This document shows positions 18,993 to 29,690 of a stretch of DNA of 42,338 bases, in pieces. Made by a program: the position numbers and the translations under genes. Under the pieces are notes generated by a model. The model saw nothing but the letters and a program-made list of their open reading frames with translations, had not been told where the DNA came from and did not search any database. The DNA lies in the NCBI GenBank assembly GCA_009746045.1, contig RPFO01001326.1, forward strand, positions 5,001 through 47,338. The letters are read 5' to 3'. The stretch comes from Mesostigma viride (lineage: Eukaryota > Streptophyta > Mesostigmatophyceae > Mesostigmatales > Mesostigmataceae). Positions within the stretch are counted from its first letter, which is position 1. Every line of letters starts with the position of its first letter.

Positions 18993-21613
18993 ATGCAGCA
19001 GCCTAGGACAGGAATGCCGCAGACGCCGGCCATGACGCCTCAACATTTCGGAAAGCCGCCTGCCTCTCCCCATACGCCGTATCCCGCCAGCCCTTCCCTT
19101 CAGGCTTTTGCCACGCCCCGAAGTTTCCCAAGCCCTGCGATGCCCGCACCGGCAGGCGTTCCCGCCACCACGCCGGCCACTCCAGCTTCCGCATCCCACA
19201 GGCAGCGTCCCCGGCCGCGGCCTGCGGCAGGAGCCGCCACCGCCAGCAGGAGCATGGACGCCGCCCCGGCCGCGCGTGGCAGCAGCAACAACCGGAGGAA
19301 CGTGAAACGGAAAACGACGGACAAGGAGCTTCCGGAGAAGATCAGTGCCATTATCCCCGAGTCCCGGATCTACACCCAGCTGCGCGAGTTCGAGAAGCGC
19401 ATTGACAGCGTGCTGGAGCGCAAGAAGCTCGACATCCAGGAGGCCTTCAAAAAGCCGCCACGTGTGCCCCGTGTGCTACGCCTGTACATACTGAACACCC
19501 ACTCCAACCAAGCCGGGGCCTCGTCCTCCTCCCATGACCCCGCAGAGCCTCCCTCCTGGACGCTGCGCATCGTGGGCCACCTGCTCAGCGATGGCAGTGG
19601 CGCCCCGGCCATGGATGACCCGGAGGCCCGCGAATCGGAGCCCAAGTTCTCTACTTTCTTCCGCAAGATCGTGGTCCAGCTGGACCCCGCGCAGTACCCC
19701 AACGGGCAGGACCAGGTCGTCTGGGATACGGGCCGGGCGGGGTCGTCCCCCGTGGAGGCGGACGGGGTGGAGATCTGCCGGCGTGGGAGCACCCCCTTCA
19801 CGGCCACGGTCACGCTGCACATGAACTATGTCCCCGAGCGCTTCAAGCTCTCGCCCGCGCTGTCCCAGTTACTGGGCATCGAGGTCGAGACGCGTGCGCG
19901 GGTGATCGCAGCGTTGTGGCAGTACGTCAAGGCCAACGGGCTGCAGGACGCGGCCGACCCGACGGTTATTAATAGCGACGCGCACCTGGCACGCGTGTTC
20001 GGGCACGAGGCGCCCGCACTCAAATTCTCTTCGCTGGCCACCCGGCTCAAGCCGCACCTGTCCATTCCCGACCCGATCGTCCTCCATTACAGCATCCAGC
20101 TCTCGGGCCCAAGCCCCTCAGCCGACGCGTGCTACGACATCGCCGTGGATGCCCCTGTGATGCTGCACAGGGACCTGGCGGGGTGGCTCGCGTCAGCCGA
20201 GAACACGGCGGAGGAGAGCTTGTTCGAGGACCGTATTTGTTCCGCCATCCGCAAGATCAACGAGCACAAGCGGCGCCGCGCGTTCTTCCTCGGCTTTGCG
20301 CAGTCGCCGGTCGACTTTATCAACGGGCTGATCGCGTCGCAGGCGCGAGATCTGCGGGTGGTGCGCGACCTGGCGGGGCGCGACGCGGAGAAGGAGCGCG
20401 CGTCCAGCTACTACGAGCAGCCATGGTGGGTGGTGTCAGTGGTGGGGAATAGGACGCTGTTTGAAGCAAGGGGATAGGGGCCAAACCAGCGGGGGGCTAG
20501 GCTATTTGAAGGCAAGCTCTCGGCCACGGGGTCTGGTCGGTGAGTGGGCTATAGGGGGGGCATGTTTTGTAGGGACAAGCATGTGGTGGGTGGGGCGGTG
20601 TGGGGTGTGGTGGGTGGGGGCGCGTGCGGGTGGGCCGGCGCATGGGGGTCGGAGCAGCATCGAATTAACTTATCCATGCCTAAGAATTACAGACACATGT
20701 TGGGAAACGGTGGGGGGCGTAGCGGGCGGTGGGGAAACTGGGGGCACCCCACAAGTTAAGCAGGTATGGGCGAGGGTCAAGCTGGTGGTAGACCTGCGTC
20801 GTAGGATGAAGCAGGGTGGTGTTGTGGGCAGCTGTACGTGAAAGCATTTCCAGGGTGTTTGTTCTTCATGGAGGGAGGTAAGACACAATAAGAGAGATGT
20901 TGGTTAGGAGTTTTAATTGTGATGCCTCATGAGGTGGTCACATCTTGAAGTGATTCGTTGGGATGCCTCGGGAATGCCGTCTTTGCCGGGTCGGGGGCAT
21001 GGCCTCATGACAAAGGGTGCAGCGCAAACTGCCGCGATGGGTGTGATAGAGCATGTGCTGGATGGGCATCGCGCCACTTGGTCATGACGGGCTTCTTGGC
21101 GTGTTGAGATATCTAAAACAGGGACAACGAGGATTTGAGCGCAGGGACTCTGGCAGAGTGTAGTGACTGAAGGGGAATGCTGATTTCAAGGATGTCTAAA
21201 CTAGACTATATCCGGTGGTCAAGGTCAGCAACCAGTGCAGGCCGTGGCCCGCGGCTTGTTCGCTGTGTGGGCCATAGCATAGGGAGTTAAACGGTTGAGA
21301 AGTGGTTGCCTTGCTGGGCCGTACGATGGGAGTGGCCAAGGATCTGCCGATTGGCGATTGTGTGTTGCGTGGGAAAAGCTCTGGCATGTTTCTATGTGAC
21401 ATAGTCGATGGTTCATCGCTGTTCAAACCTGTTTTCTTCTTAATATATTGATGTTTGCTTGAATCCGTGCGGCGGCTTGTCTTGCGGTGTATCTGTTTGT
21501 CTGGGTCCCCCTGCAGGGTGGAGGACGCTGTCGTGCGCTACCTCCACCGCCGGCTTGCCAGCGGCATCGATGCGCCGGGGGCGGGCGGGGCAAAGGGCGA
21601 GACCACGAAATAA
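18993..21613 (+). CDS. SWP73: SWI/SNF complex subunit SWP73/BAF60 (SWIB domain), two exons
   Basis: Join of 18993-20425 and 21517-21613, giving 509 aa. The N terminus is Pro/Ala-rich. Then comes the BAF60-specific region (KRKTTDKELPEKI, IPESRIYTQLREFEKRID), a beta-rich part with FSTFFRKIVVQLDP, the SWIB/MDM2 domain at about 284-360 (RFKLSPALSQLLG...HLARVFG) and the conserved C-terminal helices. Exon 1 reads QPW across the splice with a GTGGGT donor. Exon 2 supplies VEDAVVRYLHRRL, as expected for the family, and stops at 21613. The protein is a core accessory subunit of chromatin-remodelling complexes, acting in the nucleus. The start is the first ATG of the frame; an in-frame TTG lies 36 bp upstream, and a further 5' exon is possible. 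The host gene is intact although mobile elements lie within 700 bp on both sides. Confidence 0.9.
20426..21516 (+). other. SWP73 intron, 1091 bp, GT-AG, phase 2
   Basis: Donor ATG|GTGGGT and acceptor CCCCTGCAG|G. Without splicing the frame stops at about 20477 and loses the family's C-terminal helix. With it, TG+G restores the conserved Trp and the known VEDAV continuation. The interior is G-rich at the start and otherwise featureless. Confidence 0.88.
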
Positions 21614-21985
21614 GGACAATAGTGATAGTTTTAGGAGTGCCATACTGAAGATGTTGTGATGTTGCTACCAGGTCGTCACGTGACACAAGCGTGCTGGCAT
21701 TGCGTCCAGGCCTTGCATCGTTGGCTGCATAGTTTCCGTTCGCAGAATGTACTGCGTGTGGCACACACTGGGCTGTTTGATTCCCAGCCGTGCCTAGGCA
21801 TAGCTTGGGAGCTTGGCTGTTATTTAGCCAAGTGGCTCCGGCTTGATGCCCAGCTGATATTTTTCTATGGGTGCCAGCATGGCAAAGTCTGACGTGGCAT
21901 TCTTGGGCAGCATGGTCTATGGCTGTGGATTCTATGAGCTGAAATACATGGTTATGCCTTGCATTTCACCTTTGGAAACATTTCA
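21614..21985. other. Downstream flank of SWP73
   Basis: About 370 bp of mixed sequence that should carry the SWP73 3' UTR and poly(A) site. No other gene or repeat is evident. Confidence 0.4.
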
Positions 21986-22333
21986 CCTGCCATTACCTAT
22001 ATACAGCAGTTGCTGGCCGACCTAGTGGTCCCAGCCCAGTTTGTTAACCGCATTAGTCCTCCCTCTTTCTTGCTTGGACTGCGATGCAGAACAAGAATAG
22101 GTGGCAGACCGATTGTCCAGGCCCCCACGCCAGCCCCTGTGGGCAAGCACCCCCACCGGCCCAGGAGGAAGGGGCGCTTTGCTGAGGAGAGTAGTTAGGA
22201 TTTTCTAGATTAGCTTAGAGTTAGCTTAATTGGTTAGGTTTCGCGGCTTCGCTCACCTCCATCCATGAAGCAAGGGAATACGTGCTACAAGTGATCTCCC
22301 CACGGAGTCATGTTATAACTTAATTTAATTTAA
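21986..22333 (+). mobile_element. LINE-A 3' end
   Basis: It matches the LINE-A C-terminal coding end (TTGCTGGCCGACCTAGTGGT region) with frameshifts, then the 3' UTR, a weakened hairpin at 22290-22312 and a (TTTAA)n tail. The TTAA in that tail (22330-22333) is the target of the next element. Confidence 0.85.
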
Positions 22334-22865
22334 CCCGTGTTTTTTTACAACGCGATACATCGCGTTGTAGGGTTAGAACGCGAAGATTGGAATCTGACAC
22401 GTGGCAAACCTATTAAACATGCGATTTTTGGTCTGAAACTTTCAACATAGGTCAGAAACATCTCATAGAATTCAAGAAAAAATCCTGGTATTTTCGGTAA
22501 TTTTTTTGTGACGGCTGCAAACAAATATGTACCACTGAAATCAGGCATTTTCGCGGGACGAAGGTGAAGACGACGGCGATGGCGGCTGGTAGATCTCGCC
22601 AGTTTTCGCGCGAATTTCAGTGGCTGTTGGGTGGCACGACCATGATGATGCGTTCAAAGGTTGATAATTAGGTTTCTACGAGTTTGTTGAGGTACTGGGG
22701 CAAAGGAAACGTAGTTTTTTCCAGTTTCTCACCCAACTTTCATGCGGAAACCCTGGAAACCGGCATACATATTATTACGTCAAGACTCGGGTCTGCTGCG
22801 GCACCATGCTTGGTGTTTCCATGGTGTTTCGACTTCTTAACACGTCGTCTGTAGCCACACCTATT

Positions 22866-22911
22866 TTTAGGACTGAGTTCAACTCAGTCCTAAATTTAGG
22901 ACTGAGATTTG
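22866..22911. repeat. TAGGACTGAG palindromes inside the TTAA element
   Basis: TTTAGGACTGAGTTCAACTC with AGTCCTAAA forms a perfect hairpin arm pair, followed by a third half-unit. Related palindromes lie at 24173-24194 (CAGTCCTATTTATAGGACTG) and 25027-25052 (ACTCAGTCCTA, short T loop, TAGGACTGAGT). Same motif, three places, one element. Confidence 0.7.
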
Positions 22912-24618
22912 GGGTTTCGTAGAAAATTCACCCAAGTCAGAATGTTTGGCAAAAAAATTCTCTCTAAATTTATTCAAATACTACGTGAAAAGATCTTTCT
23001 GGGACATATTTTTGGGATTTTTTTTGATTTTGTTTGGACGGTCAAATGGACGGTCAAAGTACAGGTGGTAAGGGTACTTATTCACGTGAAACGTGAGTTC
23101 CGGAAATGCACGACCTAGCCATGGCGGCTTGCGCCCATGCATGCAGTTTACGTTTTCCGACGATATAGCTGGCCAAACTCAGGAAATAGATTTTATATAT
23201 CCTAGAGATGATACAAGTCAATTTTCAGCTCGCGGGGATGCGATTTACTAGGTGTCGGCACCGTTCTTGCTGGAAAAAGCTGCGATCAGGCAGGCCGACG
23301 GAATTGATTACTACAACTGCTTTCCGGCGAAATTCGAAGGATTTATAGGTATCTTTCTACCTTTTATCATGCATTGTCATAGAATTGACTTAGTGGCAGT
23401 ATAGATTTGATGATTTCGACCACTCTGTCACGTCATGGTGTGTGCGCCTCAAAGTGCCACTTTTGCGGGCACCGCCTGGGCCAAGGTAACGCCAGCCATG
23501 CAAGGTAAAGCCGGAATATCGTTGTCTCATCATTTCTTGATGTTCTTACATGAGTTTAAGCTTGCGAGGTGTTGCCAGTTTCGAGTCTTGATGCTCTTTC
23601 TTGACCGTTGCCTGCCCCTCTCCAAAACCCCCTTTTTAGATGATGTTGCCAGGCATTTGCCTTGCCCTGGTGTAGTTGTGCAGGTTTTTAGGCGCTGTAT
23701 GGGTTTAAACACCTTCATAGATGTTAGTTGTTCTTTTGCTACGTTCATACTGCATAATTGTGTGGCCATGGGCCTCGTCAAGGGTGCTTTCAAGCTTATA
23801 TGGGTGAGTGAAAGATCTTGGTGGTAAACCACTGTCATCATGTGCCAGCAAGTATGTTGGCCATGCCATGGCAAGGCAAAACAGTTTTATCCATGTCCAT
23901 TCTTGTTAGAGACACTTGAAATATGCTTAACCTGCCCAATACATTGGTGGTTAACACATAAAAAAAACCTTTCGTTGGTAGGTATCCAAACCCATTTCCT
24001 ACGTGCTTGCATAGGCTCTCACACATTATAAGGTATAATATAACTGCAATATGATGATGCAAGCATGTTGTCCTATTATGCTGGAAGGGAAATGAGTTGA
24101 TTGGCATGGTTGGTGGCCATGGTGGTGTGTGGTACGACCGCACTCCCATGCTAGCATTTTGTTACCAAGGCCCAGTCCTATTTATAGGACTGGCAGTGTT
24201 TTGCATGTTTCAGGCAGTGCCAGTGGCCGAATTGAGTCCAGTTTTTTGCCACAGTTCAAGAACTCTAATATCTACATGCCTATGATTTTTAATAGTGAAT
24301 ATGGATTTTATTGGATTTTACACACTCGTGCTTCCACAGAAAATTCCAAAATCGCGAGTAAGGGTTGAGAGTCATGTATAATTTTACATGATTTGGTCAA
24401 CATATGATTTTTTAAGCACATGCCCAAGCATTAGCATGATATTGAGTGCTATGATGCATATCAAACATATGGGGTAAGATCAGAATATGGGGTAAGTCTC
24501 GCGTGCAGACACGTGTGTAGTACTCCTACACACAGATCTCGAGTGATTTATCTAGTACCAAATCCGAAAGGCTTGCATCACTCCCCGGACAGGAGAACTT
24601 TTGCGGATGACTGTAGGT

Positions 24619-24982
24619 GTAAGTTGGCGATGCCATGGTAACCGGAGACGTCCGTCCTATAGTCAGCAAAATTGGTGCGAGAGGTCCCCAGTTCGATTCC
24701 GGTCGGATTCATTTGCAGATCGCGTTTTTCCGCGTTTTCCGCGGCCCGGTACTGAACGCAAATGGTTTTCACCTTTGCGGAGTGCCTGATCAAATATGGG
24801 GTAAGTTGGCGATGCCATGGTAACCGGAGACGTCCGTCCTATAGTCAGCAAAATTGGTGCGAGAGGTCCCCAGTTCGATTCCGGTCGGATTCATTTGCAG
24901 ATCGCGTTTTCCGCGTTTTCCGCGGCCCGGCACTGAACGCAAAGGTTTTCACCTTTGCGGAGTGTCTGATCAGAATATGGGG
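24619..24982 (+). repeat. 182-bp tandem duplication with a tRNA-Pro-like 3' half
   Basis: Two nearly identical units start at 24619 and 24801, and a partial third lies upstream. Each contains TTGGTGCGAGAGGTCCCCAG followed by TTCGATTCC (GTTCGATTCC at 24691-24700 and 24873-24882). This resembles the anticodon-to-T-arm half of plant tRNA-Pro(TGG) as I remember it, including the pol III B box. No proper acceptor stem or D arm is present, so it is not a working tRNA gene. A tRNA-derived SINE fossil is likely. Confidence 0.6.
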
Positions 24983-26101
24983 TACCCCCCTACCCTTACC
25001 GCCACATGATCTCAAAGATGGTATACTCAGTCCTATTTTTAGGACTGAGTTTCTACAGGGGACGTGTTAACACATGTTTATTCATTCCGAACGCCCGGAC
25101 TCTCGGCTAAACCGAGATTTGTGCAGACTTTTATTGGGTAGCTTCGGGCATGATGGTGCCTGCAAATAGCGTAAGGCGTGACTGTGGCTATTGCTACGGT
25201 ATGCTGTATTTTCCTGGAAATGACCTCTGCCACCGGCTCAATAGTGCTTGCAGGCGTAAGTATATCGTGTTTCTACCTAGTTTCTGCCAGTTTTCCACTT
25301 ATTTCTACCGACCTCTGCCCAGCCTCTCTAAGACCGCCATCCTACTCGACGTTGCTTGCATGCATGTCAGCCATATAGCAGGTTGCAGTTGTGCAGTATT
25401 TAGGTGCTGTATACGTCGTCAAGCCGTGCATATATCGTGAGGATTGGATGTTGATGGTTTATACTGCGTTGATTGTGCAAGAAGATCAGCTACTAAGGTG
25501 CCCATAATCATGGTGTATAATCATGTGTTGTTAGCATCTTGCCACCATTTGCTAGCATGCATTCCAGCGTCATCTTTGCCTGCATGTAAGCTCATGGATC
25601 ACTCAACCTATCCAAGCCTTGCATTACACGTGCCTCTTTCTTTCAGTATTGCACGCGTTATGGAATGACAACCCAGCACCTCCGTTCCCACGAGGCATGT
25701 GCTCAACACGTTGTGAGAGTGGATGATGCTTTGGCTATGGCTGCCTGATTCAGTCATATTAGGTCATCCAGTCATGATGTTTGATGCATGTTTGATGCTG
25801 TATAACTTATACAACACCTATCTTCAACGTTTTGACCCTCCAAGCTCACTATGGCCCCGTTTATGGGGCTCGTGTCGTTGCGTCATGTTGTGAAGGGCTC
25901 TCATTTTTCCCACTGCGTTGTACTGCGTTGTAATTGTGATGCTAATGAAAAATAGCTCCAGTGGCCCAATGGGCCTGAGTTTTGTTTCACAGAGCCAGCA
26001 TATGTTGCCCATAGCTCGTGCAAGAAGCCAGATTTATTTCATGAACCATTTGTGAATAAGCACATGACTTGTGACCTAGGGTCAAGAAATCGCGGTCATG
26101 G

Positions 26102-26163
26102 TCAGGACCCCCCGGATTCAAACCAGTGTATCTCTCTAATGAATTAGCATTTTGTAGGTCTGA
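26102..26163 (-). other. tRNA-like relic
   Basis: On the minus strand TCAGACC at the start nearly pairs with GGTCCTGA at the end (one bulged C). A T arm with loop TTTGAAT and a GGTTTGAATCC B box is visible. At 62 nt, with no clear anticodon arm, it is at best a decayed tRNA or SINE head. Confidence 0.25.
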
Positions 26164-26334
26164 GTAGCTCAAAAAATCCTTTGATTTATGGGCTTTCAGG
26201 AAAGTATATACATGACCATGAAAAAAAATTTTCCTTAGGTGCTATACGCGTTCTAAAAAAAGCTTACAACGCGATATATCGCGTTCTAATTTAAAAAACA
26301 CGGGTTAAGTTAATCTGAACCTGTCCACGGGCAG

Positions 26335-26769
26335 CCCCCCCCCCCCCAGGCGGGGAAGGCGTTAGCTGACGGCCGGAGCATTCGAGTGACAGTGCCGCGT
26401 CAAGCTCATGCTTGCTCAGCGCCTGGTCCAGAGTCCACGCCTCGCAGCCGTACGTAAAGGAGGATGCTGATGACAAGGGCCTTGAACAGAATGCGCTTGC
26501 GCCACTCACTCAGGTAGCGCGACATGTCCAGAACCTGTCGAGGTGGCGGAGGGCCGCCCAGACCTGGCCAATGCGGGTGTTGATGTCGTCGGCCGTGGAG
26601 CCCGGATCGAGCCAGCTACGTTACCAAGGAGCTAGCTTGATGAGAGTCGCCGGGGGGGCGGGGCTTCTGTCCAGCAGGAGGACTGGAGGAGGGTGGGTGG
26701 GGTGAGTCCCAGCGAGGAAGCGGATGTCCATGACCTCCGTTTCTTGCTGATCATAACCTCGAGCTCCCA
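26335..26769 (-). pseudogene. LINE-C RT C-terminal fragment
   Basis: Minus-strand sequence matching 6420-6610 (TYGCEAWTLDQALS region) and continuing towards the RT. Relative to that copy it has short insertions such as CG near 26398 and near 26519, and TACG near 26453. It is cut by the TTAA element at its right edge. A C15-like run lies at 26336. Confidence 0.7.
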
Positions 26770-27105
26770 TTAACCCCTCAACCGTCTTTGACTCGTGACT
26801 AAAATGAGTCACGAGTTGCACAGTATGCCACAGGTGCCCCCATTCAGCCTAATTATTTTTTCTAGACCATACTAGGAACCAAGCATAACCATATTAGGGC
26901 CCACCTGGGGGTATAGTGGGTGGTCCCAGTGCTAGCCCCCCTGCTCTATAAATAGCCCCCCCTCAGGGGGGTACGGTGAGTGCGCGCGGTGACACCCTTA
27001 TAATGGATGATAGACCCCTTTCCTCAATGAGTTGACCCTGGGGTTGGTTTTGTAGATAGATTTTTTAGTTAGGATGGGATACAAACACTAAAAATTGTAA
27101 CTCCC

Positions 27106-27586
27106 CCAGGGACCCATCAGCTGGTGCTAAAAATAACTGGTGACTATTTTGAGTCGCGAGTTTTGGGGGGGCTAAAATAGGCATCCTAGTGCAGTTTTGA
27201 ACATGGAAACGATAGGTAAGCATGGAGTATGGGCAAACATGCATGCTAACACTTATTCCAACCTGTGTGCCACCAATACCTGCCATAACCACTGCAGGTC
27301 CCTGCCGGATATGATTGGAGACGACTACGCGCGGGCCGCGAGTACGGGGTTCACAACCTTATCATGCATGATGGAGCACGTATACCTTGGATTTCACCCT
27401 AGTATTTCAGGGGGGACTGCAACTGTACCCAAGCACTACATCCAAACACTTACATGTCTTGTTTCACCCAGGGACCCACAAGATAATGCTAAAAATAGCT
27501 GGTGACTATTTTGAGTCACCAGTTTGGGGGGGGCTAGAATAAACATCCTAGTGCAGTTTTGAACATGGAAATGATAGGTAAGCATG
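27106..27586. repeat. Two 120-bp direct repeats inside the piggyBac-like element
   Basis: Units at 27106-27225 and 27467-27586 share GGGACCCA, CTGGTGACTATTTTGAGTC and a G7-G9 run, followed by CATCCTAGTGCAGTTTTGAA. GAGTCACGAG-type sequence also occurs near the left end at 26805. These may be subterminal transposase-binding repeats. Confidence 0.6.
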
Positions 27587-27743
27587 AAACATGCATGATT
27601 ATGTTTATTCCAGCCTATGTGGCACAAATATATGCCACAATAAGCGTAAATGCTTGCAGACCCGCTGATACTGTGGTACTTATTTTTACATGCATGATGG
27701 ACCTTGCACACAAAGTCAAAACATCCCAGCACTCCTAGATAAA

Positions 27744-29318
27744 TTAGTGACCAAGGGACCATGCATGCAGTAACACTGAAAATTGCCAACTAGAAATAGG
27801 TGGCACTGTGACCATCACGGAGCAGATTTTCAAACTGCACAAGTTATGCATAAACATGAAAGCTAATAAGACATGACCATGAAACAATAACCCATGCAGG
27901 CTAACAACATGAAACCAAATAACACATGCACAGGTGGGTCCATGAAACAATAACACACACTTCAAACCATGCCGGCCCATGGTGATACACGGCGCGCATG
28001 AGCGCGGGCAGGAAAGGCCAAATGCCATGCCACGTAGGCAACAAATGCTAGCATTCTTAGTCAGCCTCCGTAGGACTATATCCCAGGCGGACATGCTCCG
28101 CCCTGAGATGGCGGCGCCGCGCCACCCCCTTGAGCTTCCGGGTGGTGGCTGCTGCCCCCTCGTGGTAGTGGCGCCCTTGAAATTCTTGGCGCATTCGCCA
28201 CGCTGGGAGAGGCGCTGCCATACCCGCTGCTTCGTCACGTTGAAGTCCAGCCCCTCCACCTGCCCGGAGTGGAAGAGGCCGAAGCAGTTCCGCTCGCTGT
28301 TGCTGCAGAACGCCATGTCACAGTGCTCGCACATGACCGAGGTCTTGTGCTTCCTGCCTTGCGCGCAGCACAGTTGGCACAGCACCTGCTCCACCCAGAA
28401 ATTTGCCCATCTCATGCATTGTTAAGGGGTGCCACTCACGCTCACCTGGCTTGCCCGCCCCCTTGAGCTCAGCATAGTCGTTGGTCTCCTTGACAATCTT
28501 GGCCACGACATCACGTTGGGACCAGAAAAGGGAGAACAGCCCGAGGGGCCCAAACTTGAGCTGGGCAGGGGAAAGGTTTTGATAGCAGGCGGTACCCGTC
28601 ATCGGCGACAGCACCGGAGTATCGGGAAAAGGAAACACACCTGGCTTGCCGAAACCAGATTTCCAGACAGTCTCGGCTGGCTCCTCAGTGGCAGGAGTGT
28701 CGTTAGGAAAAACGAATCATCGAGCTCAGCCTCACCGCTCGGCACCGGACCCTCCGCACCCTTCTGGTAAACAAAGTCGTCATCGGAAGCGTCCGAGACA
28801 ACGCTCTCGCTGGCCGCCGCCTTGGTCTGACGGCGCCTTTTCGGGGCGTGGCTGATGGCTGGGTTCTTCTTCGGGTTGCCGACAGCGCGCTTCCCCGGCT
28901 CGCGTCGCTTGACCGGTGTGGGCAGCTCGATATCCTCGGATTTGTCGTCGTCGTCCTCGCCGGCGTCAGAATCGCTATCCTGGCCCTGCTCGCTATCATC
29001 GTCACTGCTACCTGCCGTTGGGACCTTCCTGGCTGCGCATTCTTTCACTAGAGCTTCGTACTCATCTGAGCTGCACGAATATATGAAAATCTGCTCACGG
29101 GTGAATGGGTACGTGAGCTTGTCGTCCGGGAAATAGCACCGTGCACCATCTCCGGACCTGTTCACTGTCACTACCTTGCCCGGCAAACGTACCTCGCTGT
29201 GTTTTTCCCCATACTGCTCTATCGCCCAGTCTAGTCCGAATTTTTCCACAGGCACTGCCATGAAAATGCCCTTCTTTACCTTGAAAGTCCGTATATCTGC
29301 CTGCATTTCGTCCGCCAT
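27744..29318 (-). pseudogene. piggyBac transposase relic lacking the DDD core
   Basis: From ATG at 29318: a short N-terminal domain, then a long acidic and basic linker (Asp/Ser-rich, then PKRRRQ). After a frame change at a T5 run near 28710, the start of the DDE_Tnp_1_7 domain follows (LFSLFWSQRDVVAKIVKETN, WHPLTMHEMGKFLG). At about 28405 the sequence jumps directly to the C-terminal Cys-rich finger in another frame: CQLCC, RKHKTSVMCEHCDMAFC, and a His near LFHSG. The normal core of roughly 300 aa with the catalytic aspartates is absent. It cannot transpose on its own, though the retained N- and C-terminal parts could still bind ends if spliced together. The tail from about 28080 to 27744 is probably not coding. 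Confidence 0.8.
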
Positions 29319-29633
29319 GTCTACGTCCGCGCTCCCCCCTTTTTTCGCATCCTTCGTTTTCGTACGTTTTTGTCAATTTTTTTTACCGCCCAAACCTGCA
29401 TGCACCAGGGTACCCTGTTGACTTTGACCAGGGTTTCCACCCTGATACGGTGGTCAAATACGGTCAGACAAGTGTCCTACGGATAGAGTGAATCTAGATC
29501 TTTTCGGTGGTCTAGTTGGTTCCCGCCAAAACCTTCCCGCCAAATCCCTACAGGGCGCACAAACTCATGCCGAATGTGAGGCATGAGAAAAACTCGCAGT
29601 CGAAAATCGGCACGAGGACGGTTTAGGGGTTAA

Positions 29634-29690
29634 TTAATTAATTGAACTCGTGCCCCCGTTGGGGAGTCACGCAGCATTATAACCCTGATC
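29634..29690 (-). mobile_element. 3' end scrap of the ORF1-type retroelement
   Basis: The minus strand reads CGTG, A, CTCCC, CAAC, GGGGG, CACG (hairpin 29649-29671) and then a TTAATTAATTAA tail. It is the same 3' end as at 34279-34324. The tail supplied the TTAA used by the piggyBac-like element. Confidence 0.7.

Larger units (their letters stand above)
22334..26304. mobile_element. 3971-bp TTAA-flanked, piggyBac-like non-autonomous element
   Basis: Ends CCCGTGTTTTTT are inverted at both termini, with TTAA on both sides (22330-22333 and 26305-26308). Just inside each end is a palindrome, AACGCGATACATCGCGTT at the left and AACGCGATATATCGCGTT at the right. TTAA duplication plus CCC-starting ends is the piggyBac signature. 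No transposase or long frame is inside. The cargo includes palindromes, a 182-bp tandem repeat with a tRNA-like part, and two diverged copies of a region (about 23570-23720 and 25300-25420). Confidence 0.78.
26774..29629. mobile_element. 2856-bp piggyBac-like element, internal deletion derivative
   Basis: Inverted ends CCCCTCAACCGTC (left) and CCCCTAAACCGTC (right, reversed), with TTAA on both sides (26770-26773 and 29630-29633). It carries a minus-strand transposase relic that has lost the catalytic core, plus subterminal repeats. It inserted into the TTAA-rich tail of a minus-strand retroelement end at 29634-29690. Confidence 0.85.

Noticed and set aside
24619-24982. Functional tRNA-Pro genes
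   Set aside because: Only the 3' half is tRNA-like; acceptor and D arms do not form.
27744-28080. C-terminal extension of the piggyBac relic as a membrane protein
   Set aside because: His/Cys/Leu-rich translation of AT-mixed transposon DNA beyond the zinc finger; no family features.
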